The position numbers and the translations under genes are program-made. Positions 53,470 to 63,789 of a stretch of DNA of 64,000 bases are shown piece after piece; position 1 is the first letter of the stretch; each line of letters opens with the position of its first letter. Where the stretch lies: assembly GCA_949825065.1 (NCBI GenBank), contig OX463846.1:2933366-2997365 (forward strand), in the 5' to 3' direction. Source of the DNA: Odontocerum albicorne. Its lineage: Eukaryota; Arthropoda; Insecta; Trichoptera; Odontoceridae. The notes under the pieces are model-generated. The model made no database searches, was not told where the DNA came from, and saw only the letters and a list, made by a program, of their open reading frames with translations.

Positions 53470-54905
53470 CGAGAAAACATGAATGGCAAAATCAACCACG
53501 ATTGAGGAAATAAAAATGGTTTCCAATGTATTGCGGGATATCATACGAATAAATGGAAAAAGGAGAGTACATACCGTGCATTGGTAGAGGAATAAAATAT
53601 TTTTATTAATCTAAAACAAATGAAAAAACACGAATAACAATAAAAAAACATGCCAAAATCAATCACGTTCTGAGAAATATATTCCAATGTGTTGAGATGT
53701 CATATGAATGAATTAAAAAAGGAAATTATAAATATATGCATCCGTAGAGGAATGACACGTTTTTTTTCACTCTAATTGAAATGAGAAAACACAAATAACA
53801 CAAGGAATAGCATGCCAAAATTAACCACGATTGGAGATTTTTTTTTCATGCTGTTGAAAGTGTTGAAAAGTATCATAGAAATGAAAAAAAAATGTAAGGA
53901 CAGATATAATACGCACATTGGCGAAATAAAAAGTTTCTTTTTCCTTACTTAAACAAACAAGAAAACAGAAATAACAATGAAATAGAATCTCAAAATCAAC
54001 AATGAGCGGGAAATTCAAATATTTTTTTAATGTGTTGAGAAGTATCATACAAATGAATGAAAAAAAAGAGAGTACAAATATAATACGCACATTAGTAAAA
54101 GAACAAAAAAATTCATTTTCCACACTTACACAAATAAGCAAACAGGAAAAACAAAAGATATAACATCTCAAAATTAACAATGAGCGGGATATTCAAATAT
54201 TTTTCGAATGTGTTGAGAAGTATCATACAAATGAATGAAAAAAAAGGAGCGTACAAATAAAATACGCACATTGGTCAAATAACAAAAAGTTTCGATTTGC
54301 ACACTTACACAAATAAGCAAACAGGAAAAACGAAAGATATAACATCTCAAAATTAACAACGAGCGAGATATTCAAATATTTTTCGAGTGTGTTGAGAAGT
54401 ATCATACAAATACATGAAAAAAGGAGAGTACAAATATTATACGCACATTGGTAAAATAACAAAAAGTTTTGTTTTCTACACTTACACAAATAAGCAAACA
54501 GGAAAAACGAAAGATATAACATCTCAAAATTAACAACGAGCGAGATATTCAAATATTTTTCGAATGTGTTGAGAAGTATCATACAAATAAATGAAAAAAG
54601 GAGCGTACAAATATAATACGCACATTGGTAAAATAACCAAAAGTTTCGTTTACCACACTTACACAAATAAGCAAACAGGAAAAACGAAAGATATAACATC
54701 TCAAAATTAACAACGAGCGAGATATTCAAATATTTTTCGAATGTGTTGAGAAGTATCATACAAATAAATGAAAAAAGGAGCGTACAAATATAATACGCAC
54801 ATTGGTAAAATAACAAGAAGTTTCGTTTACCACACTTACACAAATAAGCAAACAGGAAAAACAAAAGAAATAACATCTCAAAATCAACGAGTCAGACATA
54901 CAAAA
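53470..54905 (+). repeat. 177-bp satellite-like tandem repeat, about 8 copies
   Basis: Copies recur at 177 or 179 bp, traced by CACTTACACAAATAAGCAAA at 54123, 54302, 54479, 54656 and 54833. The right four copies are nearly identical and the left ones progressively diverged. Because 177 is 3 x 59, a minus-strand frame of 217 codons (54223-54876) stays open with phenylalanine- and leucine-rich repeats. I regard this frame as a by-product. Monomers of this length are typical of insect satellites. Confidence 0.93.
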
Positions 54906-55420
54906 AATATATATATTTTTTAGAGAGTTAAACAACACTTCCTTTCCTTTCGTACAAGTTTGGTAATTTCGTACAAGTATGGTATTTTAGTCATGAAATT
55001 TTTAAACACGTTAATCTTTAAATTTTAATAAGTGAATCTAATTACGAAGTTTTGCTTTCAATTTTATTGGCTGCTCAAGTATGTAAAGTTTATTATTTCC
55101 GAGTATCGTTCATAAAAAAGTAATATTAGTAAACTAAACGATAAAATTACCAGTTATAACGGGCAGGTCATTAAAAAAAGATTCATTAACCAGTGAACGT
55201 AGCAAAGTATATTAAAAATAAAAATCAAACAAGAAAATACACCTTCTTTGATAATTTTCATTGAGACTTTTACTTAAATATGTATACGAGTATAAGGGAT
55301 GTTTGACACTGTACATTACTCTATAATGGATTGTACATGTATTCGTATAAGTATACTTAATTATGTATTGTAAAATACAGCATAATGGGTTTAAAGCAAC
55401 GTTGCAATCTCTCCCAACCA
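54906..55420. other. no recognisable gene
   Basis: AT-rich. At 55378-55420 a minus-strand GGTTGGGAGAGATTGCAACG resembles the LINE-B/SINE tail. Confidence 0.4.
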
Positions 55421-55427
55421 ATCTCTA

Positions 55428-55645
55428 ACGATCTCTGTGGTCTAATTGATGAGACACATATATATATCTAATCCGGGGATTCCGGGTTCGATTCCTGTTA
55501 GAAACCAATTTTTTTTATGCGGGTATCGGGTTTATAAATCTTGTTGGAAACCAAACATATACCCGCTTGTTAACCTTTCCTTCCCGGTGTTGGGTATCTT
55601 CTACACGTTGCTTCAAATAACCATCAATATCTCTATAAATATAAT
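55428..55645 (+). repeat. tRNA-derived SINE
   Basis: A-box side GTGGTCTAATTGATGAGACA, B-box side ATTCCGGGTTCGATTCCTG (about 55482-55499), and the body GAAACCAATTTTTTTTATGC. The 3' part does not show the LINE-B-like tail. Confidence 0.55.
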
Positions 55646-55794
55646 AAATACAAGGTTAAGATTCTAGATATTCCTCCATAATATATTTACACATTGATTT
55701 AAAAAAATAATATTAATAATAATCAGAATTTATCGACTACATCGTAAGTATTTTCTGAATATCGGAATCAAATTCGCATTTAAACGCTGTGAGT

Positions 55795-56025
55795 GCCTCG
55801 ATCTTGGGTCTTGACGATAGGTGAAAAGTATGCGGGAAGCGCGACACTATATTCGCATCTCACTTTTGCATACGTCACTGAATAGCGAGGAGCGCAATTG
55901 TCTCCACCTCGCAAGTGTAAGCGATGCCCGAGTTAGCCCCCAACCCTGCCGCGCTGCAGTAGCTGTTGAGCCGGCAACGAGACTAGACCTACGCCCGTTC
56001 CGTGAGCGGTGCCAGATGGTTTTTT
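55795..56025 (+). other. GC-rich island of unknown nature
   Basis: About 230 bp with many CpG in a very AT-rich setting (for example GCGGGAAGCGCGACACT and GAGCCGGCAACGAGACTAGA). A plus frame of 79 codons at 55821-56060 crosses it without a recognisable motif. It could be a promoter or first exon, or the GC-rich part of an unrecognised element. Confidence 0.3.
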
Positions 56026-57070
56026 TAATGTTTTCAGCAAAAAAATCTCAATTATTATAATTTTTAACTTCAATTATAATCAATTAAGGGGATTATCTAT
56101 GAATGTTCTTATTTTTCCGATTTACAATCGCTAATTTTTGATCGCGTACTCACTACCCAACACCGGAACACGCGTTTCATTTTTATCACCATAAGAGAAG
56201 GGTTAAGCATGCCTGTTAAGCGTCAAATCATGGCTAACAACGAAATTTCTAAATGATACGAAAAAATAATATACTCGTATAAGAAATTTGGGTAAAAATT
56301 GACGAAAAATGCGCTAATCTATAATCTTTTATAAAAATGTACATTCAGCGGTAATGGCATTTAGTTGGAATAATATTAACAACGAGAATATATTGTCTCA
56401 ACAACATCTCACCGAAAAATACAAAACTACTTTTTAGATAACCGATTATTTTCTTGAGATTCCGGTCCTACAATGTTTTCAGATAAATATCGCTTTTGGA
56501 CATTTATAACGTTCCTTACTTCGAATATCTAAAAAATGTTTTATTTACTTTTAACAGAAACAATGTTTAGAAAAAGTGGTCCATAATACGTATTCAGAAA
56601 TCTTTGACCGTATTTGTTATTTAAATTGGGGTCACGAGCAAGGACAATATGATATTTGTCTTTTTCAGGTAGTATTTTTTGGCTATCTGTAAGTGGCAGG
56701 TGTTTGCAAAAAAAGACGTCCTTTGAGTTTCCCCCAGGTCTTGAGACATAAGAGTTATTCTTCTAGAGTTATTAAAATAAACAATTACTATAGCCATAGA
56801 TCACTTTGAAACTGGTTTGAACACGACATTAAAGTACTTGAAATACCAAATTAAGGATTTACCAGTATAGAAGCTTTTTTTTTAACCTGGCGAGCTTATT
56901 GTTATGTGGTTATCTATTCAAACCAACAATTTCTTGTATTGCTAGTGAAATTATTAATGCATCGTACTATTGGAAACTACTCGTATGAAAATATCTGGGT
57001 TTTTTAGGTTTGTACATTCCACGACGATTATTTAGTAGATTATCCATAAATTCACAACATCCAAGCATTT
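56026..57070. other. no gene; one LINE-B/SINE tail
   Basis: 56883-56945 (minus) reads as a LINE-B/SINE tail (plus strand AACCTGGCGAGCTTATTGTT then ATGTGGTTATCTATTCAAAC). The rest is AT-rich and unrecognised. Confidence 0.4.
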
Positions 57071-57075
57071 ATAAT

Positions 57076-57920
57076 TTGTTTGATAAAACACTGTTTATTC
57101 CATTTAACACAGTGTTATAACTCATGCTAAATTCTTACATATCAATAATAACGGAAATAAGTTGGATAGATTTGAGACCCTGGAAATATCCAAGTCAGTG
57201 CATTGGAGTGAACATCAGATAAATAACATACATACTCGTATATTCCCAGGACCTCACTACTGCTTGCTAAAATTATCTCCTTTGTCTCTTCACCCACAAC
57301 CCTCAACCCTAATTTTTACCGTAAGATAGAGTATCGGTATCAGTTCGAAAATAATTTAGTCTGGTTTGTGCTCCCGTGATGATGAAATGGAAACCTTGAA
57401 ACCGGTAGGGTTATATCTTATTTATTTATTTATCACTTTAATTGCAAATAAAATCTGGCGGGCTTATTGTCAGGCGGCAATCTCTTCCAACCAACCAGAC
57501 AAAAGTAAATGAAGCAAGTTACGTGGTCGCATAAATCATTCAAATGACTATCCATCCCCACAAAATCCATAAACATATACGTGAGCACATGCCCATGAAC
57601 CCCACAAAGACGGACAATCACCCGAACATTATTTTTCATATAGAGTAAGATATCATCAATCAAAAGGAAATGAAGGGATGGCGGAGAGGAAAGGAAAAGA
57701 AAAATCAGGAATGAAACACGTTATTTTACTGACTAGAAATTAAGAGTTTTTTCAGTTACTTCCATAAGCATGCCAAGGACGGAGCGAGTCTTATATTGGT
57801 TTGTAACTGATTCCAGAGTCTCACTGCATGGACAATAAAGGACGACGTACAGAATATCATTATGTTAAGTGGAATAAACAGTATTTTACTGAACAAATTA
57901 CAATGTCTTTAAACCTCCAC
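57076..57920 (+). mobile_element. PLE family 1 end repeats, split by LINE-B
   Basis: A short minus-strand end (TTTGATAAAACACTGTTTAT at 57080) is followed by a plus-strand unit: ACATATCAATAATAACGGAA, CAGTGCATTGGAGTGAACAT, GAGTATCGGTATCAGTTCGA, GTGATGATGAAATGGAAACC, GAAACCGGTAGGGTTATATC. It then breaks at 57417 and resumes at about 57854 with GTGGAATAAACAG and CAATGTCTTTAAACCTCCAC. The gap is LINE-B copy 4, so the LINE came second. Confidence 0.75.
57418..57853 (-). mobile_element. LINE family B, copy 4, inserted in PLE, probable TSD ATATC
   Basis: Plus-strand landmarks: TTATTTATTTATCACTTTAA, ATCTGGCGGGCTTATTGT, ACGGACAATCACCCGAACAT, GAATGAAACACGTTATTTT, then minus-strand coding with TVHAVRLWNQLQTNIRLAP-like text. 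ATATC occurs at 57413-57417 and 57854-57858, a likely 5-bp target duplication. 5'-truncated. Confidence 0.78.
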
Positions 57921-57934
57921 AGTGTAAACGCCTT

Positions 57935-58085
57935 AACAGTATGGGTGCGCGGTAACGCGCTGGACTTCTGTGCGGAAGGTCGTCGGTACGAACCCCGCGC
58001 TATGCTACTCCCCTCGAACGACACAGGCACTTTTTCCGCCTAGTATTTGAGGCTTTTAAAGATACTTATGACTTCGGTTATATTC
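57935..58085 (+). repeat. tRNA-derived SINE head
   Basis: GGGTGCGCGGTAACGCGCTG (A-box side), GTCGGTACGAACCCCGC (B-box-like) and TTTTTCCGCCTAGTATTTG. GC-rich relative to its flanks. Confidence 0.45.
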
Positions 58086-58156
58086 TATTCTTAAAAAAAA
58101 AAAAAAACGAACTTTACTAAATACTCTCAAATGATACGGTTTTCTATTTCCTAGAC

Positions 58157-58455
58157 CAGGGGTCTCCAAACTTTTTAGCCTAAGGGCCACACTGACTCCT
58201 CCACTAAGTCCCAAGGGCCAAGACCTAGCTAGCTCATCATACCAACATACTGTAGTTTTGAATTACCCACACATTTTTGTATTGGGATTAGCCGGCGAGT
58301 GAGATATCTATGGCGTAGGGTGCGGGGATGGACTCCGCTCCATTCTAATTTCGGTTGGTACTTACGGGCAAGTGTCAAGGACATTTCATTGCGGCGGAGA
58401 TAGCTACCGCGGGCTGGAATGGTGGTACTAGCGGGCCATAGTTTGGAGACCCCTG
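58157..58455 (+). mobile_element. hAT MITE, 299 bp, TSD TCCTAGAC
   Basis: Terminal inverted repeats CAGGGGTCTCCAAAC and GTTTGGAGACCCCTG, with exact 8-bp duplications TCCTAGAC (58149-58156 and 58456-58463). It is a different family from the two other hATs. No coding capacity. Subterminal GGGCCACACT and AGCGGGCCATA support the hAT assignment. Confidence 0.93.
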
Positions 58456-58463
58456 TCCTAGAC

Positions 58464-58960
58464 GATATGGAAGAATTGCTACAAACTCAGACAATCCAAC
58501 ATTTTTTGATCAAATAATATATGTCACAAATCATTTTCGCCAATAACACTCAGATTATATTATTTGCGTTTTCCACGTTGAAATAGTCAGACAATCCAAG
58601 CATTGTTGATCAAATAATAGTGAAATTGCGGAATATCGAATGCGAATCGTCATGTCTCTTTTATTAGATTTCACGGCGAAGCGGCGTGTCAATAATAGAA
58701 TAATATTCTCAGCTCTGGCGTGATATTGATCAAAATTCGTCTTGGATAATACAAAGGGAAAGAAAATAGACGAATATACGAGTAGGTCACTATTGTCTTA
58801 TGGGGCTTTAAGTCAATCTCGACATTCAAATTTTATTTACTTCAAGTCAATTCTAAAGATTTTTTTTGTTTTATTGTTGACTCCTTTTTTGTTCCAGTCA
58901 TGTATATTTATTATGTCTGGCAAATTCTTACATTTTTTAAACATACACTTTAAAACTTAT
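58464..58960. other. no recognisable feature
   Basis: CAGACAATCCAAC/GCATT and TTGATCAAATAATA occur twice (58480-58520 and 58588-58620), a small duplication. Otherwise unrecognised. Confidence 0.4.
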
Positions 58961-58964
58961 ATAT

Positions 58965-59335
58965 ATTTTATAGTTAAGGTATTAACGTTGTGGAGGTTTA
59001 AAGATGTTGTAATTTATTTTATCAAACACTGTTTTTTCCCCTTTTTTTGTAACGGTATAACCCTACCGGTTTCAAGGCTTTCACCTCATCTTCAGGAGAG
59101 CACAAACAAGACTTAATTCTGTTCGAACCATTACCCCTCAGTCCACAATCCGAATGTCCCCAACCGTTGAAGCGTGTACTCGTATATCGGTGCCAGCTCG
59201 AACATAATATAACCTTGTGTGTGCTCCCCTGAAGATGAGGTGAAAGCCTTGAAACCGGTAGGGTTTTACCGTTACAAATAAGTGGAAAAAACAGTGTTTG
59301 ATAAAATAAATTATAATGTCTTTAAAACTTACTAA
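58965..59335. mobile_element. PLE family 1 foldback pair
   Basis: A minus-strand end repeat (58970-59125) and a plus-strand one (59140-59335) face each other with little between them: TTTTATCAAACACTGTTTTT and CCTACCGGTTTCAAGGCTTT on the left, CCCCTGAAGATGAGGTGAAA, GAAACCGGTAGGGTTTTACC and AAACAGTGTTTGATAAAATA on the right. This inverted pair has no coding part. Confidence 0.75.
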
Positions 59336-59362
59336 GATTACTTATTTTTTAGTTTGATTTAC

Positions 59363-59680
59363 TTAAAATATCCAGAATGTTGAAATATTTCCACATATTG
59401 AAGAGCGTGACCGAGAGATCATATTTAATTGGACGGCACAGTAATGCAGCAGATCCGGTTCGAAGGACCACTTTGTACAGCACCTAGGGGGATGGCTCCC
59501 GCTCAATACTCGAAGATTTCGGTTTACTTTATGCTTTTCCGGTGAAAAGTATTGTAGCAGGGTGAAGAGATTCCTCTTTAGCAGGTAGAAGTTGGGCGTA
59601 AGTAAAACACAGTAGATGTTCAAGAAACTGAGAATGTATTTTTGACGTTTTGCGCTCCTCATGTGCGGCCAATCGCTCAT
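59363..59680 (-). CDS. hypothetical protein, 105 codons
   Basis: Minus-strand frame from ATG 59678-59680, MSDWPHMRSAKRQKYIL to GNISTFWIF. Its base composition is more even than its flanks, and GC-rich sequence continues upstream to 59820. No motif, signal peptide or membrane segment that I recognise. It could be an exon, part of an unrecognised element, or chance. Confidence 0.15.
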   Translation of the reverse strand: MSDWPHMRSAKRQKYILSFLNIYCVLLTPNFYLLKRNLFTLLQYFSPEKHKVNRNLRVLSGSHPPRCCTKWSFEPDLLHYCAVQLNMISRSRSSICGNISTFWIF

Positions 59681-60140
59681 CGTAAGCTCCTATTTTCGCC
59701 CGTGTATGTCGTCATGGCTTACAAGATACTACGTATCTCGCACGTTTTTCGCTTGCATGGGCCGGCCGACTTTTGGAAGTAGCTTTTGCGAAGGCCACGC
59801 ATAAGGAACATTTCGTTACAACAGGTACACAGCAAGTACATTTTTACATATCATAGCAAAACAAGAAATCATATGTTTTAGGTGACGCATACCTCCGACA
59901 CAGCCAGTAATCAAACTATTGGACTAATAATCACTGGATTATTCACGAAAATCATTTCACGCGTTGGCAACACTGCTATAAGTAAAGAAACAAAAATAAG
60001 GGGAAACGCACACGTATTTGGCGTGGGCAACTGTGGATATTGAACCCTTTTATATTGTATTATCAGAAATAGAACCTGAAATCCCCACGATAAAATCAAC
60101 GGTCTCACGATCTATACCATGGAGATACTAATCTACCAAG
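59681..60140. other. no recognisable gene
   Basis: GC-richer to 59820 (GGGCCGGCCGAC near 59759), then AT-rich. No motif. Confidence 0.35.
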
Positions 60141-60142
60141 AT

Positions 60143-60480
60143 GATACTCCGCAACGGTATTTTAGTATCAACTTTAATGCATGGGAGTGAAACGTGGATG
60201 AGGATGATATATGAAACGAGCCGAATTAATATTCCGATTAGATATTATAGAGATACCGACGAAAATATGGTTGGATCAAGTGAATTACATTTAGAATGAA
60301 GGAAATGTAAGAAGTTAGAAAAATCGTGGATGTTGTATGTAAATGTGTATGCATGTAGAGGGGGAAATAGATGTGTCGCGATAGCGCATTATGGTGTTCT
60401 GTTCTCCTTCCTATCCCGATTGAGAAACTGACTGTATTATGTGTTGAATATGTTGAAATTTTTGTCTTTAACACCATTCT
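60143..60480 (+). pseudogene. LINE family E tail, internally deleted
   Basis: Plus strand: ILRNGILVSTLMHGSETWMR (for xVVPTLMYGCETWxM), a jump, then PTKIWLDQVNYI, EGNVRS and CRDSALWCSVLLPIPIEKLT. The region between the CETW box and the WLDQV box is largely missing. It shares its 3' end with 43870-44265 on the opposite strand. Confidence 0.65.
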
Positions 60481-61080
60481 AACTTAACTACAGTTTAAAT
60501 AAGATTTATAAGGTTAAGGTTAATTAAAAAAGGTTATTAGGCTAATTAAAAAATAATTTATTTGCGTTTGCAGTGCCAAGTTTATGAAGTGCTTGTATGG
60601 AAAATAAATGTTATCCCGACCATAATAATTGTATGATATCTTAAGTTAAGGACCTTTTAAATCTAACTTTAAGAGACATAATTCGTCATCGTTATACAAC
60701 GGCAATACTGTCGCATACAAAATTAAGGAAATAAAAAAAAGCGTTTTTTTAGTTTAAATATATTTTTATGAAAAAAAAAAACGTGGAATGTCAATGTATG
60801 ACAGAATGTGAAATGTATATATAGGTTATGAGTGCATAAATAAAGTTTTATTTTAGATGAAAAAAAGGGGCGTTAAGATGATTTGGGCGTGGAGAAAAAT
60901 AAGTTTCGAGAGAGTGACTTAGAGGGTTGTCAGAAGTTCAAGATGGCCGTGGAAGACATATACCAGGAAAAATGAAGTTGGGTCAAGTGGAGTAGATATC
61001 GAAGGAGGATAAACTAAGAAATATGGATAAAAGTTTTACCCCTGCCTAATTCGCAAATACGTGATGATATTGTATGTGTA
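60481..61080 (+). other. AT-rich, weak LINE-E trace
   Basis: At 60935-61030 the plus strand reads GRPWKTYTRK then LGQVE...EDKLRNMDKS with stops, similar in layout to the family E tail. The rest holds nothing I recognise. Confidence 0.3.
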
Positions 61081-61084
61081 TCTG

Positions 61085-62005
61085 TGTAACAACTATTAAG
61101 AACCTAGGAGTGCTAATATATAACACTCTCTCATGGTGAGATCAAATAAATGAGGTAAGCCGAAGGATTTTCTTCAGCCTTTATTCCCTTAAAGTGTTAC
61201 AAAGATTTCTACCAACTAAAACCCACATTTTACTCGTACAATCTCTACTCTTTCCGATTCTGGACTATGCGGACGTATGTAACTTGGATGTTACAGAGAA
61301 ACAGCTGGACAAATTACAGCGTCTTCAAAATGTGTGTCTAAGATTAATTTTCAACCTACGAAAGTACGATCATATAACTTCATACCAAAAGGCATTGAAC
61401 TAGATGAATTTTATAAATAGACGCCTAATTCATATACTGTCTCTACTGTATAATATCTTTAACTGTCCCGCTGCATCCTCTTATCTCACCGAAAATTTTC
61501 AGCGTCTTTCCAATCACGGTTTAGCGCTACGCTCAACCACAGATTGTTTATAGGCGTTTCCAGTTCACCGCACCTCTTTTTTTATGTCGTCCTTTACTGT
61601 CCATGCAGTGAGACTCTGGAATCAGTTACAAACCAATATAAGACTCGCTCCGTCCTTGGCATGCTTTGAGAAGCGACTGAAAAAACTCTTAATTTCTAGT
61701 CAGTAAAATAACGTGCTTCATTCCTGATTTTTCTTTTCCTTTCCACTCCACCATCCCTTCCTTTTGATTAATGATATCTCACTTTATATGAAAAATAATG
61801 TTCGGGTGATTGTCCGTTTTTGTGGGGTTCATGGACATGTGCTCACGTATATGTTTATGGATTTCGTGGGGATGGATAGTCATTTGAATGATTTATGCGA
61901 CCGCGTAACTTGCTTCGTTTACTTTTGTCTGGTTGGTTGGAAGAGATTGCCGCCAGGCAATAATCCCGCCAGATTGTATTGCAATAAAAGTGTTAAATAA
62001 GTAAA
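61085..62005 (+). mobile_element. LINE family B, copy 5, longest copy
   Basis: Reads TIKNLGVLIYNTLSW, VSRRIFFSLYSLKVLQRFLP, TKTHILLVQSLLFPILDYAD, LQRLQNVCLRLIFNLRKYDH, a stop in KALN*M, ILSLLYNIFNCPAASSYLTE, RLWNQLQTNIRLAPSLACFE and KRLKKLLISSQ (TAA 61704-61706). KNLGVxxxxxLSWxxQI is the segment following the RT core in CR1/jockey-like LINEs. The 3' part ends AAAAGTGTTAAATAAGTAAA. The large upstream part of the element is missing. Confidence 0.85.
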
Positions 62006-62009
62006 TATA

Positions 62010-62285
62010 TAATATGTTAAATGGAAAATAGAGACAGAAAAAAAAATAAACGCAAACAATTAATTTAGATAAAAATATAACGCTGATGTACTCGTAATAA
62101 AACTAATAAACACATAAAAAACCTAAAAGGCACATTTAAAAGAATAATCTTCATCGTTACTTTTTTCTGCGTGGCCAATCATATAAATGCTCTTTTTTTA
62201 TCTAAAGCACTGGTTCTTTTTAGATTCGTATTTGTTAGTGTTCTAATTCTTTAGTATTTATGTACATATCTTAGATAGTTTTTTA
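62010..62285. other. no recognisable feature
   Basis: AT-rich spacer between LINE-B copy 5 and the RTE copy. Confidence 0.4.
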
Positions 62286-62289
62286 TACA

Positions 62290-62965
62290 ATGTATGCAAC
62301 ACACTCATTCGAGAACACAAATGTTGTCACTCCGGTAATGCAAATGGATGGAGAAACATTACCAAATTGTGACTCCTTTAAGTATCTTGGGTCACTCATC
62401 CATAGCGATGGAGGATGTGCAGCAGATGTAACACATAGAATTAGTGTGGGATGGATGAAGCTTAGATCAATGACGGGAGTTCTATGTGATCCGAAAATGC
62501 CAGTAAAGTTAAAAGGAAAAGTATACCAAACGATTGTCAGACCCGCACTCCTCTATGGCTCCGAATGCTGGACGATGTATAACTCTTACTCTAAGCAACT
62601 AGAAACTGCTCAAATGCGCATGCTAAAATGGTCAGCTGGTGTGTCTCTAAGAGACAAAATAAAAAGCTCACGCATTCGTGAAAGCCTAGGTGTTACAGAC
62701 ATCAACAGTAAGATGAAGGAGAGGTGATTGATAGGGTATGGGCACCCGATCACATTGTGAACCAGGCAATCTTCATGGATCTTCCTCGAATAACAACCAG
62801 AGGAAGACTAAAGAGTTCATGGGTAGTGCAAAAAGATAACCTGATGCAGAGGCACGGCCTGGGGGACGTAGTCCGGGACAGAAGAGCATACAACCTGAGG
62901 ACGAGGAGAGCTGACCCCAACAGTCTTTGCAGACAGTGAGTTGGGATGGAGCCAGGGAGAAGACT
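62290..62965 (+). pseudogene. RTE-type LINE, C-terminal reverse-transcriptase part
   Basis: ATG 62290 opens a 145-codon frame: SFKYLGSLIHSDGGCAADVT, HRISVGWMKLRSMTGVLCDP, KMPVKLKGKVYQTIVRPALL, YGSECWTMYN, MRMLKWSAGVSLRDKIKSSR and IRESLGVTDIN. YLGSxIxxDG, GWxKxRxxTGVLCDxKMPxKLKGKxY and RPAxLYGxECW are diagnostic of RTE-clade RTs just after the catalytic core. A TGA (62725-62727, CGA in the 3455 copy) and a 16-bp deletion near 62745 break it. The frame resumes as LPRITTRGRLKSSWVVQKDN and NLRTRRADPNSLCRQ to TGA at 62937-62939. Confidence 0.88.
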
Positions 62966-63160
62966 CATTTCTACCACGTTGATCTTAATTTTATCACGTC
63001 CAAATTTTAGTTGCATATCCTCGCGTTGAAACCAAGCGTTGAATTTCAATATAAGCCAGCCATGCATTTTTTTTAAATCTAATCCATGTAACATGTTCTG
63101 TATGGTCAAGATGGTGAGGTAAAAAGCTACAAAAATTTTCTTCCTTTTTTGCCATTTACC
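62966..63160. other. no recognisable feature
   Basis: Short AT-rich spacer before the 30-bp array. Confidence 0.4.
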
Positions 63161-63164
63161 CATC

Positions 63165-63628
63165 TAAAATGTTCTTCGGTACTATACTGCCATAAATAAA
63201 GTTCTTCGGTACTATACAGCCATAAACAAGGGTCTTCGGTACTATACAGACATAAATAATGTTCTTCGGTACCAAACAGCCATAAATAATTTTTTTCGGT
63301 ACCATACATTCGTAAATAATGTTCTTCGGTACCATACATCCATACATAATGTTCTTCGGTACTAAACACCCATAAATAATATTCTTCGGTACTATACAGC
63401 CGTAAATAACGTTATTCGGTACAATACAGCCATAAATAATGTTCTTCGGTACCAAACAGCCAAAAATATTTTTTTTCGGTACCATACATCTAATAATAAT
63501 GTTCTTCGGTACCATACATCCATAAATAATGTTCTTCGGTACTAAACACCCATAAATAATATTCTTCGGTACTATACAGCAATAAATAACGTTATTCGGT
63601 ACTATACAGCCATAAATAATAATAACAA
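63165..63628 (+). repeat. 30-bp minisatellite, about 15 copies
   Basis: Unit GTTCTTCGGTACTATACAGC plus CATAAATAAT, exact 30-bp steps. Copies alternate between ACTATACAGC, ACCATACATC, ACCAAACAGC and ACTAAACACC types, and part of the order (about 120-210 bp) is repeated, so larger blocks were duplicated. The 10-residue minus-strand repeats in open frames (63127-63515) follow from the 30-bp period. Confidence 0.95.
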
Positions 63629-63789
63629 AAATAACATTTTGGCTAATAAATAAACATTGTCACTTATTACACGAAATAATGACATTAAACATATGGTATT
63701 TAAGGGATTAAATTAATAAACAAATGTAACTCAAATTATTTCAAGTAAAATATTACAGTTTAATGTATTTTATCACGGAAATATTTTGT

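Noticed and set aside
54223..54876. 217-codon minus-strand frame, F/L/C-rich
   Set aside because: A product of the 177-bp (3 x 59) tandem repeat; no unique N-terminus and no motif.
63127..63515. Minus-strand repeat proteins
   Set aside because: By-products of the 30-bp minisatellite.
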